Assembly: GCA_963700785.1 (NCBI GenBank)
Contig: CAVOYZ010000010.1
Location: 248,001-312,000, forward strand
DNA from: CAXMST01 sp963700785
Lineage (GTDB): Bacteria; Actinomycetota; Thermoleophilia; Solirubrobacterales; 70-9
Direction: 5' to 3'
DNA: 64,000 nucleotides
Under the pieces are notes generated by a model. The model was not told where the DNA came from and made no database searches. It saw only the letters and a list, made by a program, of their open reading frames with translations. Position numbers and translations under genes: made by a program. This document shows positions 46,101 through 54,380 of this stretch, in pieces (the first letter of the stretch is position 1; each line of letters opens with the position of its first letter).

Positions 46101-46790
46101 GTCAGGGGGCTCGTCGCCGAGCCCCTCGAAGGCCGCGATCTGAAGCGGCGGCAGCGCGGGCCGCCGCTGGCCGTGGCTGCGGAGGTCGTCGTAGGCCGAG
46201 TGGATCAGCCCCTCGAGGCCCTGTCGGTAGCCGGCGGCGACCGCCGCGAGATCCCCGTCGGCGCGGGCGAGCTCGTCCAGCGCCCGCTCGAACGCGACCC
46301 GCGCGAGCCGCGCGGCCTCCTCCGCGGCCAGCACCCGGAAGCGCGGGTCGAGCCCGGCCGCCGCCGGGTTCGCCGCCAACAGCCGCCGGCAGAAGCCGTG
46401 GATCGTGGTGATCTGCGCGCCCTCCCCGGAGCGGGCTGCGAGGAGCAGCCGCCGCCGGCGCTCTCCGTCGCCGCTCGCCCTGGAGCGGCGCATCAGCTCG
46501 ACCCGGACCCGGCGACGCATCTCGGCCGCCGCCTTCTCGGTGAAGGTGATCGCGAGGATCTGCTCCGGCTCGAGCTCGTCGAGATCGATCGCGTCGCAGT
46601 AGCGGTCGACGAGCACCCGCGTCTTGCCCGTGCCGGCGCCGGCCTCGAGGAACACGTCGCGGTCCCGGGCGTCGATCGCCGCGGCCTGCTCTGCGGTCGG
46701 CGGCAGCGGGTCGCCCGGGCCCTCGCCGGACTGCGGCCCGGGCGCCGCCGCGGGATCGGCATCGAAGCTGAGCTGCTCGGGGTCGATCAT
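43194..46790 (-). CDS. UvrD-like helicase/PD-(D/E)XK nuclease, AddA/AdnB-like subunit
   Basis: The 1198-residue SF1A motor-nuclease of a RecBCD-type double-strand-break resection complex. Walker A GAGTGKT is at 51-57, followed by TFTEKAAAEMRRRV, TIHGFCRRLL, LVDEFQDTSPLQ, FTVGDEFQSIYAFRGA and MTVHAAKGLEFDCVAV. The C-terminal nuclease has LVIDYKTD and is framed by cysteines (EYDRCGYRF upstream; LCRDCPARRRLCPHP at the end), the pattern of a nuclease Fe-S staple. The start ATG overlaps the stop of the partner gene (ATGA). Confidence 0.9.
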   Translation of the reverse strand: MIDPEQLSFDADPAAAPGPQSGEGPGDPLPPTAEQAAAIDARDRDVFLEAGAGTGKTRVLVDRYCDAIDLDELEPEQILAITFTEKAAAEMRRRVRVELMRRSRASGDGERRRRLLLAARSGEGAQITTIHGFCRRLLAANPAAAGLDPRFRVLAAEEAARLARVAFERALDELARADGDLAAVAAGYRQGLEGLIHSAYDDLRSHGQRRPALPPLQIAAFEGLGDEPPDPAEVELADRSYRSLQSLLVGFGDAYERVKAERSGVDFDDLQLLALELLQRSAAIAGAYRERYLHLLVDEFQDTSPLQVRLVQALQGPATRLFTVGDEFQSIYAFRGADLASFREERELVRAERGAGAVLPLSGSFRSTPEIVAAVNALGHCLLEDFRELRVGRRPDGPPPGPPGPTVELLLTQRGGWKDDGIEIATAAVETEPNRTAEARFLARRLRELADSGVAPGSMVLLLRAFTHVDAYTEALELAGLDPYVVGGRGYWSSQQVEDALKLLACVANPLEDEALLGALASPACGASPDALWLLRRAAGADRHLWPTVRRLAAEEPADAGGDRDGDDEQEIERRRQEAEWLGRLAEADRERIAGFADRLGRLRSEAQLMPLDSLVEATLERFDYDLAALAMPGGARRAANLLKLIRLAGEFETHEGRDLRGFLTHVAERAALSDREAEATVAAEGHEGVTVMTVHAAKGLEFDCVAVGDLGRKMAGIGAPPALRLAFGDQDGETAGDPDEAPRVGLRLARAGGPALTLDGYRALNDDAAAADAEEAGRLAYVAASRARHRLILSGMFEPIDVEGGHPESRPSHSVLARLLPSLAVSGEDGELVELPPAELRADLPTEAPFEPVAAGVRVNVPTPESAAALAFDLRGSDGVQDPAPGGRPPLLALGERGGSAARSLSYAALAEYDRCGYRFLTERVLGLGAAREAIAFGATAPPERGVGDQVPAGGAGDAGPRSAPAAAGGGSGLGFGRAVHALLERSARDGWRAPEAAIVEAALASEGAGPGLADAASRLVSGWLASPLLAELIDAGARLRPELPFRLALGRDTVVRGTIDLLAEVEGQPPLVIDYKTDAAPPAPGEPLADGYLLQRALYALAVAEARGAPQVRSAYVFLSSPDQPVIAELADEQIEAGRARIEQLIDGIRGRRFEATEAPHWGLCRDCPARRRLCPHPPELTGTGDRGRVGAGLPG

Positions 46791-49700
46791 CGCGGCCCCC
46801 CGTCATCCTCGTCCTCGGGATCGACCGCGCCGCGCTCCATCCGGCAGATCGGCGCGAGGCCGCACCACCGCGGGCACTTCCCATCGCGCGGGGCGCGGCC
46901 GATGCTGCCGGCGCGGATCGCCGCCACGATCTCGCGGGCGCGGTCGGCGGCCCGCTCGATCGTCGCGTCGAACTCCTGCTCCTCGATGAAGTCGGTGCCG
47001 ACCTGCGCCTCGGTTCCGGCCGGGACGAGCGAGCCCTTGTGCTCCTTGACGATCAGGCCGCGCGGCCGGTCGTCCTTGCTCGCACCGAGCGGGTGGTAGA
47101 GGCCGCCGATCGGCTCGAGGCCGATGCCCTCGACCGCCAGCATGTAGAGCGGCAGCTGCAGCTTGCCCTCCGCGAGCAGCTTCGCGCCGGCGACCACCTT
47201 CGCGCTCAGCTTGTAGTCACGGATCAGCGCCTTGCCGTCGCTGGAGACGTCGATCCGATCGATCCGGCCGTGCAGCTTGAAGGTGCCGATGTCGGCCGGC
47301 GGATAGGCGTCCCCCTCGCGCTCGCCGAACCCCGCCTCGAGCAGCTCCGGATCGGGCAGCATCGGCCCACCCGTCTCGGCATCGCGGCGGACGAAGCGCT
47401 CGATCACCGCATCGAGCCGGGCCAGCGCGATCCGTGCCCGTGAGCTCTCCAGGTCCCACTCGCGATCGGTCGCCGACTGGCGCAGCCGGTCCCGGCCCGC
47501 CTCGATCCACCGCTCCACGGTCTCGGGGTCGGGACGGGCGCCCGCCGGCGGGTCCCGGTAGAGCTGCTCGAGCGCGTCGTGGGCGATGCTGCCGGTCTCC
47601 ATCGCCTCCGGATCGGGTTCGATCCGCTGCGGCCGCAACTCGTGCGAGACGAACCAGCGGTAGGGGCAGGTGTCGAACTCCTCCAGCGTCGAGGCGCCGT
47701 ACAGCTCGCGGGCCGCGAGCGCCTCGAGCACGACCGGATCGGTCAGCGGGCCCGGGTCCCTCGCCGCGGCGATCCGGCCGCGTGCCGAGGCCACCGAGCC
47801 GCTCACCGCCACGCGGATCTCGTCGGGCAGGTCGAGCGCCGCCAGCCGGCGCTCCCCGGCCTCTCCGGGCAGTGCCGCGATCGCCCGGGCCAGTGCCCGC
47901 GGCGAGCTCGCGAGCTCGGGCTCGACCGCGACGTCGCCGATCCCGATCCGCTCGGTCAGCCGCTGCTCGAGCGCGTCCTCGGCGGGGTTCGGGTCCGGCG
48001 GCGGCTCGAGCAGCGATCGGATCTCATCGACGAACGGGCTGCGTGCGAGCGTCGCCCCCGACTCGTCGGCGCTGACGAAGCTCAGGTGGAGGGTGCGCTC
48101 CGGACGGGAGACGCAGGAGTAGAAGAGGTAACGCTCCTCGGCCGCGGGGTCGCGGCGCGACGGCAGCCCGAGCGCTCGGCGGCGACCGTCGGAGAGCAGC
48201 GGATCGGTGGCCTCGGGCGAGGGGAAGTAGCCGTCGACGAGCCCGGCCACGAACAGGTCGGCGACCCGGGTCGCCCGCAACCGGTACGGGCTCAGGATCC
48301 GCACCCGGCCCTCGGTCGGTCCCCGCCAGAGCGGCACCCGGACCTGCCCGAGCAGCTCGGGGATCTCGGCCGGGGCCGGGGCCAGCGAATCGAGCTCGGC
48401 CGCCTCCGCGAGCGTAGCCGCGACCTCGCGCGCCGCCCGCAGCTCGACGGCTGCGCCGGCGGAGGGCACCGATCCGAGGCGACGATTCGGGCTCTCGGCC
48501 AGGTCGGCCGCAACCGACGAGACCGCCGCCGCGAACCGGGCCGGGTCGGAGCCCGCCCGCTCGAGCTGCTCGAGCGCCCAGATCCGCCGGTCCCAGCGGC
48601 TCCGCCACGCCTCCAGCGCCTGCTCGGCGGTCTCGAGCCGGCCGCGGCGCACGGCTCGCTCGAGCCAGTCCACGGCCTCCGCCGATGCCGTCGCCGGCCC
48701 GCGCAGGAAGGCGACGACGTCATCGGCGGTTCCCGAGCCGTCGGCGATCGCGAGCAGCCGCAGCAGCGCCGTCCCGGTCGCCGTCGAGGCCAGCGGGATC
48801 TCCGCCTCGGCTGCGACCGGCACCCCGAGTCCGGTCAGTACCCGGGCGATCAGCGGGGCCTGCCGGTCGGGGTTGCGGACGGCGATCGCGATCTCGTCGG
48901 GGTCGCGGCCGGCGGCGATCAGCAGCGCCAGGCGACGGCCGATCAACTCCGCCTCGCCGCGGTGACCGGCCGACTCGAGCAGGCTCAGCGAGTCGTCACA
49001 CTCCGCCGTCAGCGGCTCGGGATCGAAGACGTTGCGCTCGAGGTGAAACAGCGTCGGGCTGTGGGTGTGCGAGCGATCCGGCTCGAGCTCGGCGACGATC
49101 TCACCGCCGAGCTCGTCGCGGAGGACCCCGATCAGCTCGGCCCGAGCGGCCAGCGCCGGCCGGTCCTCGAAGGCGATCGCGACGGTCACCTCGCACGCAT
49201 CGGCCAGCGCCGCGAGCAGCTCGACCTGCTCACGGACCAGGTCGTCGAAGCCGTAGAGCATCACCGGCCGGCTTCGCCATCGCTGGCGATCCGAGCGCAG
49301 GGCCGCCGTCGCCCGGGCGGCGAGCCCGTGCGCGTCGCTGCGGCCGAGGCCGTCTCGAAGCTCCTCGAACGCGGCGAACAGCCGGACGAGCTCGCGCTCG
49401 TAGCGAGCGCTGCCTTCTCCGTCCGCAGCCTCGAGCTCGTCGACCGCCGCCTCGAGCGCCGCGGCGTCGAGCCCAGCCGCCTGCAGGTCGGTGAGCAGCC
49501 GCTCCAGCGCCGGGGCGAAGCCGCCGTGACCGCTCGAGCGCCGCAGTAACCGGAGGTCGACCCGCGAGGCGGCCGTCCTCGCGATCCAGGTGCGTTGCGA
49601 GCGGCTCAGCGGAGGCCCGTCACCGACCCCGTAGCAGCCGGCGACCTCCCTGAACAGGCCCAGCACGGTGGTCACGGTGCCGCCGAGCAGGCCTCCGGGG

Positions 49701-49849
49701 CGCCCGCACAGCTCCCGCTCGAAGCGGTCCACGTCATCGCGGGTCGGGACCACCAGGAGTGGATCGAGGTCCTGCTTGGACGTGAACCGGTCGAGGATCG
49801 CGCCGGCCCGGCCCGAGTTCGGTGGGCCGACGATCAGCTCGAGGCTCAT
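46787..49849 (-). CDS. AddB/AdnA-like helicase-nuclease partner with degenerate P-loop and Fe-S cysteines
   Basis: The 1020-residue partner subunit begins LELIVGPPNSGRAGAILDRF, a Walker-A-like loop in which the Lys-Thr/Ser is replaced by Arg-Ala, so ATP hydrolysis by this subunit is doubtful. The middle has inactivated-helicase-like features (GEAELIGRRLALLIA; VADLFVAGLVDGYFP; EERYLFYSCVSRPERTLHLS). The C-terminal PD-(D/E)XK nuclease has GRIDRID and IRDYKLSAK, framed by EEFDTCPYRWF and CPRWCGLAPICR, four cysteines for a 4Fe-4S staple. It is first in the two-gene operon; AGGAGA precedes the ATG by 9 bases. Confidence 0.88.
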   Translation of the reverse strand: MSLELIVGPPNSGRAGAILDRFTSKQDLDPLLVVPTRDDVDRFERELCGRPGGLLGGTVTTVLGLFREVAGCYGVGDGPPLSRSQRTWIARTAASRVDLRLLRRSSGHGGFAPALERLLTDLQAAGLDAAALEAAVDELEAADGEGSARYERELVRLFAAFEELRDGLGRSDAHGLAARATAALRSDRQRWRSRPVMLYGFDDLVREQVELLAALADACEVTVAIAFEDRPALAARAELIGVLRDELGGEIVAELEPDRSHTHSPTLFHLERNVFDPEPLTAECDDSLSLLESAGHRGEAELIGRRLALLIAAGRDPDEIAIAVRNPDRQAPLIARVLTGLGVPVAAEAEIPLASTATGTALLRLLAIADGSGTADDVVAFLRGPATASAEAVDWLERAVRRGRLETAEQALEAWRSRWDRRIWALEQLERAGSDPARFAAAVSSVAADLAESPNRRLGSVPSAGAAVELRAAREVAATLAEAAELDSLAPAPAEIPELLGQVRVPLWRGPTEGRVRILSPYRLRATRVADLFVAGLVDGYFPSPEATDPLLSDGRRRALGLPSRRDPAAEERYLFYSCVSRPERTLHLSFVSADESGATLARSPFVDEIRSLLEPPPDPNPAEDALEQRLTERIGIGDVAVEPELASSPRALARAIAALPGEAGERRLAALDLPDEIRVAVSGSVASARGRIAAARDPGPLTDPVVLEALAARELYGASTLEEFDTCPYRWFVSHELRPQRIEPDPEAMETGSIAHDALEQLYRDPPAGARPDPETVERWIEAGRDRLRQSATDREWDLESSRARIALARLDAVIERFVRRDAETGGPMLPDPELLEAGFGEREGDAYPPADIGTFKLHGRIDRIDVSSDGKALIRDYKLSAKVVAGAKLLAEGKLQLPLYMLAVEGIGLEPIGGLYHPLGASKDDRPRGLIVKEHKGSLVPAGTEAQVGTDFIEEQEFDATIERAADRAREIVAAIRAGSIGRAPRDGKCPRWCGLAPICRMERGAVDPEDEDDGGPR

Positions 49850-49887
49850 CGCGCGGCTCTCCTGTCGCTCTCAGCTTCCACCGTCGC

Positions 49888-49893
49888 GAGCAT
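49888..49893 (-). promoter_or_regulatory. -10-like box TATGCT of the helicase-nuclease operon
   Basis: On the minus strand TATGCT lies about 38 bases before the ATG at 49849, leaving room for the AGGAGA ribosome-binding site. Confidence 0.3.
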
Positions 49894-49983
49894 AGGTCGC
49901 GCCGCGGGCGGCGTTCCTGACCGAGCGGCGCCGGCCCGCCCGATATCCGCTCCTAGCGCATTCTCATGCGCCCTTTTGCCGTC

Positions 49984-50012
49984 TTGACCCGCGTCTATCT
50001 TGGCTCTCGAAT
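49984..50012 (+). promoter_or_regulatory. Predicted promoter of the gene at 50044
   Basis: TTGACC (49984-49989), 17 bases, TCGAAT (50007-50012). AAGGAG follows at 50026-50031. Confidence 0.45.
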
Positions 50013-50043
50013 CGCCCATCGACCCAAGGAGCCCAAACGCACC

Positions 50044-50499
50044 GTGCCGCTCTGCTTCATAGATCCCGCTGATGCGATCCGGGTCGTTGCGGACTCCGTC
50101 GGTCGCGAGGCTCGCCGGCAGCTGTTGGGTGAAGCCGTGCGGGCCTGGGTCGACGAGATCCCCGACGACCAGCTCGAGGGCCACTACACGAAGGCGATCT
50201 CCGAGCTCGACGAGCACGACCTCTCGATGCTCGCCGCCTGGCACGCCTCGATGAACGTCGGGCACCCGTTGCCGAGCCGCGACTTCTTGATCGGCTCGTT
50301 CGGGTCGCTCGGCGAGCACCGTCGCGAGGCCCTGAAGCTCGCCGCCGGCTTCCGCGGCGAGGAGGCCGTCGACCGCGGCGTGACCGAGGAGCGCGCCCTG
50401 GAGACGGTGCTCGAGTGGCTCTCGGAAGAGCGCCGGATCGAGCTCGCCGCCGAGGCGATGGAGCTCTATCTCTGGGACCGCATCGGCTCCGACAACTGA
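50044..50499 (+). CDS. Conserved-looking hypothetical protein, helical
   Basis: The 151-residue acidic protein has no family I recognise. It is predicted all-helical with charged amphipathic stretches (AIRVVADSVGREARRQLLGEAVRAW; EERALETVLEWLSEERRIELAAEAMELYLWDRIG). The GTG start at 50044 is chosen because the promoter and AAGGAG lie upstream within the longer open frame, which makes an upstream start at 49966 impossible if that promoter is right. Codon use matches the neighbours. Confidence 0.65.
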   Translation: MPLCFIDPADAIRVVADSVGREARRQLLGEAVRAWVDEIPDDQLEGHYTKAISELDEHDLSMLAAWHASMNVGHPLPSRDFLIGSFGSLGEHRREALKLAAGFRGEEAVDRGVTEERALETVLEWLSEERRIELAAEAMELYLWDRIGSDN

Positions 50500-50645
50500 C
50501 CTCGCGGGCTGGGAGCGCCGATCGCGGCGTCCCCGTTCGCTCACGTGGCTCCGCCACTATCGCTCACGGGTCCTTGCGCTCGACCCTCCCAGCCTCGCGA
50601 GGAGGCGCGGCGGCGCGGCTCGGCTTCGGCCGGGCGACGCCGGGG

Positions 50646-51059
50646 TCAGTGGGTGCCGGGGCCGACGTCCTTCGGGGCGTAGCGGTGGTGGAGGATCAGG
50701 ACGTTTCCGTCGGGGTCGGTCAGATAGGCCATCTGGCAGACGCCGGAGTCGATGTCGTCCATGATGAAGCTGGCGCCCGCCTCCTCGAGCCGGGCCCGGG
50801 CAGCCTTGACGTCGTCGACCTGGAAGGCGACCGGCTGGTTCGATGGCTTGAACTCCTGGCCGAACGCGTCCATCTGCATGATCGCGATCGTCAGGTTGCC
50901 GGTCTCGAACTCGTGGGCCGGCATGTTGCCCCACTGCTTCGAGCGCTCGAGGCCGAGCGTCTCGCCGTAGAACTCGACCGCCCGGTCGATGTCGGCGGTG
51001 CCGATCACGACGAAGTCGGTGCCGGTCACGGCGCCGGTCGCGGTTGTGCTTTCTGGCAT
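50646..51059 (-). CDS. VOC-superfamily (glyoxalase/dioxygenase-like) protein
   Basis: The 137-residue protein has two beta-alpha-beta-beta-beta repeats: TDFVVIGTADIDRAVEFYGETLGLERS in the first and KPSNQPVAFQVDDVKAARARLEEAGASF then YLTDPDGNVLILHHRY in the second. The motif LTDPDGN and a late His/Glu pattern are typical of metal-dependent VOC proteins. Substrate unknown. Confidence 0.88.
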   Translation of the reverse strand: MPESTTATGAVTGTDFVVIGTADIDRAVEFYGETLGLERSKQWGNMPAHEFETGNLTIAIMQMDAFGQEFKPSNQPVAFQVDDVKAARARLEEAGASFIMDDIDSGVCQMAYLTDPDGNVLILHHRYAPKDVGPGTH

Positions 51060-51095
51060 CTCTCTACCTCCCAGTGTTCGCGGTTGTCTTGGCGC

Positions 51096-52224
51096 TTAGA
51101 GGTCCTGCTCGTAGATCCGGTAGCGCTTGACGATCTCGCCGCCCATTCCCTCCATCGCCTTGTTCATCGGCTTGTTCACCTCGAGGATCCAGCCCATCTC
51201 GCCGCCCTTCTGCGGCGTGACCTCAGCCATGTCGAAGTGGCGCTTGTAGAGGCCCGCGGCGACGCCGGTGTGCTGGTACTCGGGCTTGACGCCGAGCGCG
51301 AAGACGCGGACCGAGTCGATCTTGCGCTTCTCGCGTAGCGCCTTGATCCAGCCGAACGGCAGCAGCCGGCCGCCGAGCTGCTTCAGCACCTGATTGAAGT
51401 CGGGGAGGGTCAGGGCGACGCCGACGGTCTCTCCCTCGGCGGTCTCGGCGACCATCGCCCAGTTCTCGTCCATGATCGGCTTCAGCTCGGCCGCGTAGTG
51501 CTCGATCTCGGCCTCGGTCAGCGGCACGAAGCCCCAGTTCCTCTCCCAGGCGGCGTTGTAGATCTCCATGAAGGCGCTGATCTCCCGGGTCATGTTGCGG
51601 CGGCTCATGCCGCGGATCGTGATCCCGTGCTCGGGCTCGAGCTTCTCGGCCAGGTCGAAGATGATCGGCATCACCTCGCTGCGGCCGCTGACGTGCAGGC
51701 TCCACTTGTAGAGGTCCATCGCCTTGGTCAGGCCACAGCCCTCGAGCAGCGGCGCGTAGTAGGGGAAGTGCCAGTTCTCGAGGATCTGGGGCCGGAGCTC
51801 GTGGCCCTCGACCAGCAGCCCGCACTCGTGGTTGGTCGAGAAGTCGAGCGGCCCGATCAAGTGATCGCGTCCGCGCTCGCGGAGCCACTCGCGGGCCGCG
51901 TCGAGCAGCGCCGCGGCGAGCGCGGGGTCGTCCTCGCACTCGAAGAAGCCGAACTGGCCCCAGTCGTTGCCCTGGATCTCGTTGAAGCGGCGATCGACCT
52001 GGGCGCTGATCCGGCCGACGACGCGACTCGCCCCGGCGGGCGAGGAAGTACTCGGCCTCGGCGTGCTGGAAGTACGGGTTCTTGCGGCGGTCGAGGTGCC
52101 GCTTGCGCTCGCTGATCAGCGGTGGCACCCACTGCTCGACGCCCTCGTAGAGCCGGAACGGGAGCAGGATGAACTGACGCAGCTCACGGCGGCCGGATAC
52201 CGGCCGGACCGTCAGATCAGTCAT
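51096..52224 (-). CDS. GNAT-like conserved protein, frameshifted near 52027
   Basis: After correction this is about 375 residues, the length of a conserved family often annotated vaguely as an N-acetyltransferase. The first frame gives TDLTVRPVSGRRELRQFILLPFRLYEG..YFLARRGES; the second continues VVGRISAQVDRRFNEIQGNDWGQFG and on through GPLDFSTNHECGLLVEG to VRVFALGVKPEYQHTGVAAGLYKRHFD, a GNAT acetyl-CoA-binding motif. Removing one base within 52020-52030 joins them. It overlaps the HAD gene by 8 bases. Confidence 0.78.
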
Positions 52225-52867
52225 CGCTTGCCATCGCCAGCGCTGACTCTATCTCCGGGATCGAGCGCCCGTTGTCGAGGAACTGGACGGCCTCGATCCC
52301 GAGCGCGCGGGCGGCCTCGCAGTTCGCCTCGACGTCATCGACGAACAGGCACTCGGCGTGCTTGACGCCGTCGAGCCTCGCCACGGTCAGCTCGTAGATC
52401 GCCGGATCGGGCTTGCGCATGCCGACGAAGCCGGAATCGACCACCGTCTCGAAGATCTGGTCGACCGGCAGGAACGCCCGCCACAACGGCTCCCACTCCC
52501 GCACGTTGTTGGTCAGCAGCGCCATCCGGTAGCCGCGATCGCGGAGCTCGGCCATCAGCCCGATCATCGGCTCGTTCGGCTCGAGCGCCTCGAAGTAGAG
52601 CTCGCTGAAGCGGTGCAGCTCCGGTCGGTGGCCGATGATCGGCTCGAGCTTGTCGCGGAGCAGGTCGAGGAAGCGCCGCTCGCTGATCCGGCCGCACTCG
52701 AGCTCGAACAGCGGGTGGGCGCCGTCGAGGTCGACGGTGCCGGCGGCCATCGCCATGCCGAGCTGCTCGGGCGAGATCCCCGAGTGATCCTGGTAGGCGG
52801 CGAACGCCTCGATCAGGGGCGAGGTGAGCACGCCGCCGAAGTCGCTGATGACGGCGCGGATCGGCAC
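52217..52867 (-). CDS. HAD-superfamily hydrolase
   Basis: The 216-residue phosphatase-like protein has motif I SDFGGVLTSPL (DFGGV in place of DxD: the second Asp is replaced, as in the epoxide-hydrolase-N-like HAD subgroup), motif II LLTNNVREW, Lys in GMRKPDPAIYEL and motif IV FVDDVEANCEAARALG. The GTG start at 52867 immediately precedes PIRAVISDFGG. Substrate unknown. Confidence 0.88.
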   Translation of the reverse strand: MPIRAVISDFGGVLTSPLIEAFAAYQDHSGISPEQLGMAMAAGTVDLDGAHPLFELECGRISERRFLDLLRDKLEPIIGHRPELHRFSELYFEALEPNEPMIGLMAELRDRGYRMALLTNNVREWEPLWRAFLPVDQIFETVVDSGFVGMRKPDPAIYELTVARLDGVKHAECLFVDDVEANCEAARALGIEAVQFLDNGRSIPEIESALAMASDD

Positions 52868-52901
52868 GGTCCGATTGTGGCGCAACGGCGTCGGCGCGCG
52901 T

Positions 52902-53615
52902 CTAGCCGCTGAGTATCTCGTAGGCGCCGATGCCGGGCACGCCCCCCACCCGCCAGTCGAAGCGCGCCGCCTCGAGCGTCTGTGCCGCGATCCGGCCCGC
53001 CCCTCCCGAGACCCGGGTGCCGCCGGCCCGATCGGCGATCGCGCCGTCCTCGGCGTCGTCGTGCCAGAGCTCGAGCGTCGCGCGGGTCTGGGTTCCACTC
53101 GCGTCGTACTCGGTCGAGATCAGCGGCTCGGCGTAGGCGGTGACCCCACCGTCGCGGTCGATCTGCGCGGCCCCGATCGTTTCGGAGCCGTGATCGCCGG
53201 CATCGGATGGGCGCAGGGCGAACAGCACCAGCAGCGCTCCGTCGGCCGGCAAAGCCCAGATCGTCCGCAGCGAGCCCTGGTCGTGCTCGCCCTCGATCGC
53301 CCAGGCGACGCCCCTGGCCTCGAACCCCGACGAGCCAAGCTCGCAGCTTGCGCCCACCGCCTGGACCGTGACGCTGCGGCCCCCGCCGGTCTCGAAGGCG
53401 AGCGGGCTGGTCTGCGCCGCGAGGCCGAGGATCAGATCGTCACCGTCCGCGGCGATCCGCAGGGTGCCCTCGCCACGGGCGACCTCGGCGTCGTCGATCG
53501 ACCGGGCGGAGTCCGGCCCACCCAGGTAGCCGCCTGCGGCCCGGTCCCCCTCCAGCGCGATCGCGCCGTAGGCGTCGCCCTCCAGATCGGCGAACGAGAT
53601 CAGGCGGTCGATCAC
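52902..53615 (-). CDS. Hypothetical protein coupled to fxsA
   Basis: The 237-residue acidic protein has no recognised domain, signal peptide or membrane helix. It is predicted mostly beta with repeated short strands (VTVQAVGASCELGSSG; ALLVLFALRPSD) and one conserved-looking block, ARATLELWHDDAED-like. The GTG start overlaps the fxsA stop (GTGA), so it is translated with that membrane protein. Function unknown. Confidence 0.65.
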   Translation of the reverse strand: MIDRLISFADLEGDAYGAIALEGDRAAGGYLGGPDSARSIDDAEVARGEGTLRIAADGDDLILGLAAQTSPLAFETGGGRSVTVQAVGASCELGSSGFEARGVAWAIEGEHDQGSLRTIWALPADGALLVLFALRPSDAGDHGSETIGAAQIDRDGGVTAYAEPLISTEYDASGTQTRATLELWHDDAEDGAIADRAGGTRVSGGAGRIAAQTLEAARFDWRVGGVPGIGAYEILSG

Positions 53616-54206
53616 GACTGCTCGCGGCCGTCGGCGTCGACCGGCGCGCCGCCGTCTCCGGCGGGGAGGCGATACTCGGACTCGTCGATCTCGTGCGCCG
53701 AGCCCTCGACGTCATAGCCGCGCGATGCGCGCGCGGAGCCGAACGGGTCGCCGCCGGCAGGTGCCGGCCCGGTGCCGGCAGCACCGCCCTTGCCGCGGGA
53801 GGCGCCGGGAAAGCGGTCGTAGAAGAAGAAGGCGGGGCGGCCGGCGGGAGTCCGGCCGGCGGTGCGCCTGAGGGTGCCGCGGATCAGGGCCCGGCCCGGT
53901 GCGACCAGCATGAAGATCCCGATCGCGTCGGTGATGAAGCCGGGCGCGAGCAGCAGGGCGCCGCCGAACACCACCAGCGCCCCGTCGACGACCTCGCGGG
54001 CCGGCACCCGACCGGCGGCCAGCGTCCGGTTGAACCGAGTCCAGGCCTGTCGGCCCTGCGAGTGGGCGAGGGTGGCGCCGATGATCCCGGTGAGCAGCAT
54101 CAGCGACAAGGGTCGGGAGCACGCCGATCACCTGCCCGACCTGGATGATCACGAACAACTCCAGCAGCGGGAGCACGATGAAGACCGCGAAAAGCACCAG
54201 CGCCAT
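53612..54206 (-). CDS. fxsA: FxsA family cytoplasmic membrane protein, frameshifted near 54108
   Basis: FxsA-like proteins have a conserved membrane core and a hydrophilic tail. The first frame gives MALVLFAVFIVLPLLELFVI and IQVGQVIGVLPTL; the continuation LMLLTGIIGATLAHSQGRQ..VVDGALVVFGGALLLAPGFITDAIG is in the next frame. Removing one base in the run at 54107-54113 joins VLPTL to SLMLLTG for 197 residues in total. LLLAPGFITD is the family hallmark. Its loss in E. coli affects phage exclusion; the physiological role is unclear. Confidence 0.85.
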
Positions 54207-54380
54207 CGGCCCAATCTAGATCACCGGCCCTCCCGGTCCCTGCGGCCGCGATCGGCGTCGAGGTCGCAAGCGCCGGCGGGCCCCGTTCCGGACCGCCGCC
54301 CGGCGCGGCTCTCTAGTAGCGTCTGGCACCGAAGTGGCCGCTCAGCGTGAGCGGGCTGGGAGGGATCCGAGAGGAGACAT

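Noticed and set aside
45387..49549. Very long plus-strand frames opposite the helicase-nuclease genes
   Set aside because: Both real genes are on the minus strand with full sets of motifs; the plus frames are Arg/Ala/Gly-rich shadows.
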